NCBI GenBank assembly: GCA_947072805.1
Contig: CAMTJK010000126.1
Location: 1-9,668, forward strand
Direction of reading: 5' to 3'
DNA length: 9,668 nucleotides
Source of the DNA: an uncultured Prevotella sp.
GTDB taxonomy: Bacteria > Bacteroidota > Bacteroidia > Bacteroidales > Bacteroidaceae
Shown here one piece after another: positions 6,358 through 9,668 of this stretch (its first letter is position 1; every line of letters starts with the position of its first letter). The notes under the pieces are model-generated. The model was given only the letters and a program-made list of their open reading frames with translations, ran no database searches and was not told the DNA's origin. Position numbers and translations under genes: made by a program.

Positions 6358-6974
6358 CTGTTATTGTTATCAAAGGGTACCCTGTTCAATATTGACCTTC
6401 CCAGGGTAACCTCGTCCGTATATTCCAATTCGTCACCTACCGAAATGCCACGTGCAATGACCGTAAGCTTCACATCATATGTGGCAAGCTTTCGCGATAT
6501 GTAGAAGTTTGTCGTATCCCCTTCCATAGTAGAGCTTAGGGCAAGTATCACTTCCTTTACATCACCTTTCATAACCCTTTCTGTCAGCGATTCAATCTCT
6601 ATATCGCCTGGTCCGACACCATCCATAGGCGATATAATTCCTCCAAGCACATGATACAATCCTTGATATTGCTGCGTATTCTCTACAGCCATCACGTCCT
6701 GCACATTTTCCACCACACATATCGTAGAAGTATCGCGACGTTTATCTGCACATACAGGACATACATCTGTGTCGCTTATGTTATGGCAAACTCTGCAATA
6801 TTTTATTTCCTTTTTTAATTTTCCTATGGTATTGGCAAACAATTCCACGTCGTCTTCAGTTTGCCGCAGCAGATGAAGGACAAGTCTCAATGCGGTCTTT
6901 CTGCCTATACCTGGAAGCTTTGAGAACTCTCCCACTGCCTTTTCCAATAGTCTTGACGGATATTGTTGTTCCAT
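6354..6974 (-). CDS. recR: Recombination mediator RecR
   Basis: RecR works with RecO (and RecF) to load RecA on SSB-coated single-stranded DNA in gap repair. At 206 residues it has the standard size and layout: helix-hairpin-helix near 10-35 (Leu-Pro-Gly-Ile-Gly-Arg-Lys-Thr-Ala, 20-28), a four-cysteine zinc site (Cys60, 63, 72, 75), a Toprim domain from about 83 to 175 with Val-Glu-Asn (88-90) as the acidic element, and a C-terminal Walker-B-like tail ending in Leu-Gly-Arg-Ser. All zinc ligands are intact. It starts 10 nt after the uup stop; AGGA overlapping the end of uup lies 8 nt before the ATG, one of the few Shine-Dalgarno-like sites here. It overlaps the next gene by 4 nt. Confidence 0.97.
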   Translation of the reverse strand: MEQQYPSRLLEKAVGEFSKLPGIGRKTALRLVLHLLRQTEDDVELFANTIGKLKKEIKYCRVCHNISDTDVCPVCADKRRDTSTICVVENVQDVMAVENTQQYQGLYHVLGGIISPMDGVGPGDIEIESLTERVMKGDVKEVILALSSTMEGDTTNFYISRKLATYDVKLTVIARGISVGDELEYTDEVTLGRSILNRVPFDNNNR

Positions 6975-6984
6975 AATGCGTGTC

Positions 6985-8763
6985 CTAATTTTCTATTTCG
7001 CTTAGTTCAAGCCACCTCATGCTCTTCTCGTCTATCTCATCTTTCAGCAATGGCAGCCGCCTGCTCTTTTCCGTAAGTTCAGCCACGCTCAATGTCCCGC
7101 TACATAGTTCTTCTTCTATTCTGCGCTGCTCGTCCTCAAGTTGTGTTATTTCCTTTTCCAGGCGCTCAAATTCTGTTTTCTCTCGATAAGTCATCTTACG
7201 CCGGCTTTCGTTTCTGTAGCGTTCCTTTTCCTTCGGTCTCGTCTCAACTGTCGTACTTTTTTCCGACTGCAAAGCACTCCATTCCCTGTATTGTGAGTAA
7301 TTTCCGGGGAAGTCTTTTATCTCTCCGTTACCCTTGAACACGAGCAGATGGTCAACCACCTTGTCCATGAAATAACGGTCATGACTCACCACGATTACAC
7401 AACCGGGGAAATCGGCAAGATATTCTTCAAGTATCTGAAGGGTTACGATGTCGAGGTCGTTTGTCGGTTCGTCCAATACGAGAAAATTAGGATTGCGCAT
7501 CAGGACGGTACATAGGTAAAGTTTGCGTCGCTCTCCCCCACTCAACTTATATACATAATTGTGTTGCTGCTCTGGAGTGAACATAAAGTATTGCAGAAAC
7601 TGCGATGCCGTTAGATGACGTCCGCCCCCCATGTCTATATAATCAGCTATGTCTGAAATAACATCTATAACCTTCTGCGACTCATCAAACTGCAGTCCCT
7701 CCTGTGAGAAATAGCCAAACCTTACGGTATCACCTATCACTATTCTGCCATCATCCGGCTTTTCCATGCCAAGCAGCATTTTTATGAATGTGGATTTGCC
7801 CGTACCGTTGTTGCCCACTATTCCCATTTTTTCGTAACGCGAAAAGTTATAATAAAAGTCTTTCATTATTACACATTCCGGAGACCACGATTTGGATATA
7901 TATTGACATTCGAAAATTTTAGATCCTATATATACATTATTTGATTTCAGCCTCATCTGGCGTTCTTCAATTCTTTGCTTGGCTATCTTCTCTAATTCAT
8001 AGAAAGCCTCCTCCCTATAGCGTGCCTTGTGCCCACGTGCTTGCGGCATACGCCTCATCCACTCGAGTTCGGTACGGTAAAGATTGTTGGCACGTGCTAT
8101 TTCCGAACGTCGCGCATCTATGCGTTCCTGCCTTTTCTCAAGGTAGTAACTGTAATTGCCACGGTACGTATATATGGTATTGTCGTCGAGTTCAAGTATC
8201 ACGCCGCACACTCTGTCAAGGAAGAAGCGGTCGTGAGTTACCATCAGCAGAGTCTTATTGCCGTGTGAGAGATAGCCTTCCAGCCACTCTATCATCTCAA
8301 GATCAAGATGGTTGGTTGGCTCGTCCAATATCAGCATGTCAGGTTCTGTGAGCAGCACGTTGGCAAGAGCCACACGCTTCTGCTGTCCTCCACTCAATTG
8401 CCCCATCGGCTGGGACAGATCCTTTATCTTCAGTTGCGTCAGCACCTGTTTTGCCTTCAACACTTTTTCGTTTTCTCCCTTGTGATTGAAACAAGCATCG
8501 AGCACTGTCTCATCCGGATTGAACGTTGGTGACTGTTCTAGATACCCCACCTTCAGATCACGCCTGAATATGACAGAGCCAGAGTCGTAGCCTTCCTTTC
8601 CTGATATTACAGAGAGTAAAGTAGACTTTCCCGTTCCGTTCTTGGCAATAAGCCCTACGCGCTGGCGTTCTGCTATACTGAAACTGATATCTTCGAACAA
8701 GACAAGAGCTCCAAACGACTTAGTCAGATTCTGTACATCTAAATATGGTATTTCCTTAGCCAC
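6985..8763 (-). CDS. uup: ABC-F ATPase, Uup group
   Basis: A soluble twin-cassette ATPase of 592 residues without transmembrane segments, so not a transporter. Cassette 1: Walker A Gly37 to Thr48, signature Leu-Ser-Gly-Gly-Gln (123-127), Walker B Leu-Ile-Leu-Asp-Glu (144-148), switch His177. The tRNA-interacting linker is about 205-275. Cassette 2: Walker A Gly314 to Thr325, signature Leu-Ser-Gly-Gly-Glu (407-411), Walker B ending Asp431-Glu432, switch His461. A charged coiled coil (about 510-590) closes the protein, which is the hallmark of Uup as against EttA. All catalytic residues are intact. ABC-F proteins act on the ribosome; E. coli Uup is linked to ribosome assembly and to handling of branched DNA and transposon excision. 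The gene begins with GTG, since no ATG occurs in the conserved N-terminus. It lies 24 nt after engB and 10 nt before recR. An antibiotic-resistance role is unlikely because the linker is short. Confidence 0.95.
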   Translation of the reverse strand: MAKEIPYLDVQNLTKSFGALVLFEDISFSIAERQRVGLIAKNGTGKSTLLSVISGKEGYDSGSVIFRRDLKVGYLEQSPTFNPDETVLDACFNHKGENEKVLKAKQVLTQLKIKDLSQPMGQLSGGQQKRVALANVLLTEPDMLILDEPTNHLDLEMIEWLEGYLSHGNKTLLMVTHDRFFLDRVCGVILELDDNTIYTYRGNYSYYLEKRQERIDARRSEIARANNLYRTELEWMRRMPQARGHKARYREEAFYELEKIAKQRIEERQMRLKSNNVYIGSKIFECQYISKSWSPECVIMKDFYYNFSRYEKMGIVGNNGTGKSTFIKMLLGMEKPDDGRIVIGDTVRFGYFSQEGLQFDESQKVIDVISDIADYIDMGGGRHLTASQFLQYFMFTPEQQHNYVYKLSGGERRKLYLCTVLMRNPNFLVLDEPTNDLDIVTLQILEEYLADFPGCVIVVSHDRYFMDKVVDHLLVFKGNGEIKDFPGNYSQYREWSALQSEKSTTVETRPKEKERYRNESRRKMTYREKTEFERLEKEITQLEDEQRRIEEELCSGTLSVAELTEKSRRLPLLKDEIDEKSMRWLELSEIEN

Positions 8764-8787
8764 TTTATTTACTGATTGTATCCGATA

Positions 8788-9399
8788 TTACTCTGCCATT
8801 GCATCTATTTCCTTTATAATAGTATCGATATAGCCCAATACCTCTTCACGGCCTGTTTTCTTGTCCGACGAAGTTATAAACATAGGGGGCAGTTCTTCCC
8901 ATGTCTCTTTGAGCACCTTTTTATAAGCCTCCACATTTGCACTAACTTTGTTTGCTGTGAGTTTGTCGGCTTTAGTAAATACTATCGAGAACGGTATTTG
9001 GCTGTTTCCGAGCCAGTTTATGAAGTCAAGATCTATTTTTTGAGCTTCAAGGCGCACATCCACAAGCACAAAAACATTTACAAGTTGTTTACGCTGCAAT
9101 ATATAACCAGTTATCATCTTGTCCAATTTGGCAATTTCTGTCTTTGAGCGCTTGGCATAACCATAGCCGGGAAGATCCACCAGATACCACTCCTTGTTTA
9201 TGATGAAGTGGTTTATAAGCAATGTCTTGCCCGGAGTAGAAGATGTTTTTGCCAGTTTCTTGTTGTTGCAAAGCATATTTATCAGACTCGACTTGCCCAC
9301 ATTCGATCTTCCGATGAAAGCAAATTCATATTTTGTATCCTTGGGACACATCGACACGACGGGGGCACTGATAACAAATTCTGCACTTCGTACTTCCAT
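8788..9399 (-). CDS. engB: Ribosome biogenesis GTPase EngB (YihA/YsxC)
   Basis: A small TRAFAC-class GTPase needed for late assembly of the 50S subunit. Numbering from the ATG at 9399 gives 203 residues, the typical length. G motifs: G1 Gly-Arg-Ser-Asn-Val-Gly-Lys-Ser-Ser (30-38), G2 Thr55 in Thr-Pro-Gly-Lys-Thr, G3 Asp-Leu-Pro-Gly-Tyr-Gly (75-80), G4 Thr-Lys-Ala-Asp (142-145), G5 Thr-Ser-Ser (176-178). The reading frame extends 8 codons further to a TTG at 9423, but that TTG lies inside the predicted -7 box (TACCTTTG), so it would not be in the transcript; family members also start close to Met-Glu-Val. It is the first gene of a six-gene minus-strand operon. Confidence 0.96.
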   Translation of the reverse strand: MEVRSAEFVISAPVVSMCPKDTKYEFAFIGRSNVGKSSLINMLCNNKKLAKTSSTPGKTLLINHFIINKEWYLVDLPGYGYAKRSKTEIAKLDKMITGYILQRKQLVNVFVLVDVRLEAQKIDLDFINWLGNSQIPFSIVFTKADKLTANKVSANVEAYKKVLKETWEELPPMFITSSDKKTGREEVLGYIDTIIKEIDAMAE

Positions 9400-9420
9400 A
9401 ACGTTTGATAATTTATCTTG

Positions 9421-9452
9421 CAAAGGTAACCTAAAAAAACGATTAAAGCGAA
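9421..9452 (-). promoter_or_regulatory. Predicted promoter of the engB operon
   Basis: TACCTTTG on the minus strand (9428-9421) fits TAnnTTTG. The -33 position, 20 bp upstream, has only TTCG (9452-9449), so the match there is weak. The start would fall near 9412-9416, giving a leader of about 15 nt before the engB ATG. It would drive engB, uup, recR and the three downstream genes, as I find no convincing terminator or second promoter between them. Confidence 0.55.
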
Positions 9453-9510
9453 TAACTGAAGTAAAATGTGGAAAGCTGACTTGATACGTATAACATTTGT
9501 TTACTTTTAT

Positions 9511-9536
9511 GAAAAATCTTGACTTTAACGTGTGTT
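9511..9536 (-). repeat. Copy 2 of the 26-bp intergenic repeat
   Basis: On the minus strand this reads AACACACGTTAAAGT, C, AAGATTTTTC and matches positions 1-26 at 25 of 26 bases. Here the full dyad TTAAC-GTGT-GTTAA is visible at 9525-9538. Like copy 1 it points towards the gene downstream of it, here engB, about 95 bp upstream of the predicted start of transcription. Similarity falls away beyond the 26 bases, with a one-base indel followed by TAAAA in both. Confidence 0.8.
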
Positions 9537-9537
9537 A

Positions 9538-9668
9538 ATAGGCACCCAAACCTCAATTTGTAACCTACGACGCGAAAATTGGCGATTTTACTCTCAAATA
9601 GGGAGCGCTGATAATCAGTAAGTTACGCGTTTTGCGATTTAATACCATTTCATCGGTTTGCCGTTACG
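9538..9668. other. Non-coding stretch with internal repeats, no gene seen
   Basis: No credible coding frame: the only open frame on the minus strand lacks an ATG near its start and runs through the repeat. The stretch is locally structured. CTGATAATCAG (9608-9618) is a perfect palindrome; ACGCG followed by GCGATTT occurs twice (9570-9590 and 9625-9640); GTTACG occurs at 9622-9627 and at the window end. The phrase around the palindrome reminds me of interspersed intergenic sequence in Prevotella genomes, but that is memory only. It may be the upstream region of a gene beyond the window or part of a repeat that includes copy 2. Confidence 0.4.

Noticed and set aside
7941..8351. 136-codon plus-strand open frame opposite uup
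   Set aside because: Antisense to the conserved first cassette and linker of uup; no similarity to any protein I know.
6985..8763. Antibiotic-resistance ABC-F protein
   Set aside because: The inter-cassette linker is of housekeeping length and the C-terminal coiled coil is of Uup type; the operon context is housekeeping.
1..9536. Terminal inverted repeats of a transposon or integrated element spanning the window
   Set aside because: The content between the repeats is core housekeeping genes plus a tRNA, there is no transposase or integrase, and no target-site duplication can be seen because copy 1 lies at the window edge.

Overview
The window reads as ordinary chromosomal DNA from a member of the Bacteroidota, most likely Prevotella or a close relative. 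Three things point there: the protein sequences (PheT, YebC, EngB, Uup and RecR all have the Bacteroidales flavour), promoters of the TTTG-N19/20-TAnnTTTG type, and starts that mostly lack a Shine-Dalgarno sequence. The genus is an inference from recalled sequence style, not from a search.

Layout, left to right. Positions 1-182 are non-coding and carry a repeat copy at the very edge and a promoter. A small orphan lipoprotein gene (183-581, +) follows and is the only plus-strand gene. A long perfect hairpin (592-662) separates it from the convergent pheT-yebC operon, transcribed leftward from a clear promoter near 3934-3964. Positions 3900-4223 hold no protein gene; they contain the pheT promoter, a 16-bp perfect hairpin terminator, tRNA-Asp(GTC), and a near-consensus tRNA promoter. 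From 9399 leftward to 4224 runs one tightly packed minus-strand operon: engB (yihA), uup-type ABC-F ATPase, recR, a four-helix membrane protein, a family 2 glycosyltransferase with an extra C-terminal domain, and a GNAT acetyltransferase. The last four genes touch or overlap or nearly so (4-nt overlap, 1-nt overlap, then a 2-nt gap or 4-nt overlap), which suggests translational coupling. Positions 9400-9668 are non-coding: the engB promoter, a second copy of the edge repeat, and a structured intergenic stretch.

How the genes work together: the left operon supplies the phenylalanyl-tRNA synthetase beta chain and a YebC-family translation or transcription factor. The right operon joins ribosome-related functions (EngB in 50S assembly, ABC-F ATPase on the ribosome) with recombinational repair (RecR) and a small envelope or glycan trio (membrane protein, glycosyltransferase, acetyltransferase).

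I see no mobile element, CRISPR array, phage gene or defence system. The most interesting signals are small: a 26-bp repeat found in inverted orientation at both ends of the window (25 of 26 match) with the same orientation relative to the gene downstream of each copy, a Rossmann-like tail on the glycosyltransferase, and dyads that sit on the pheT and tRNA-Asp promoters.
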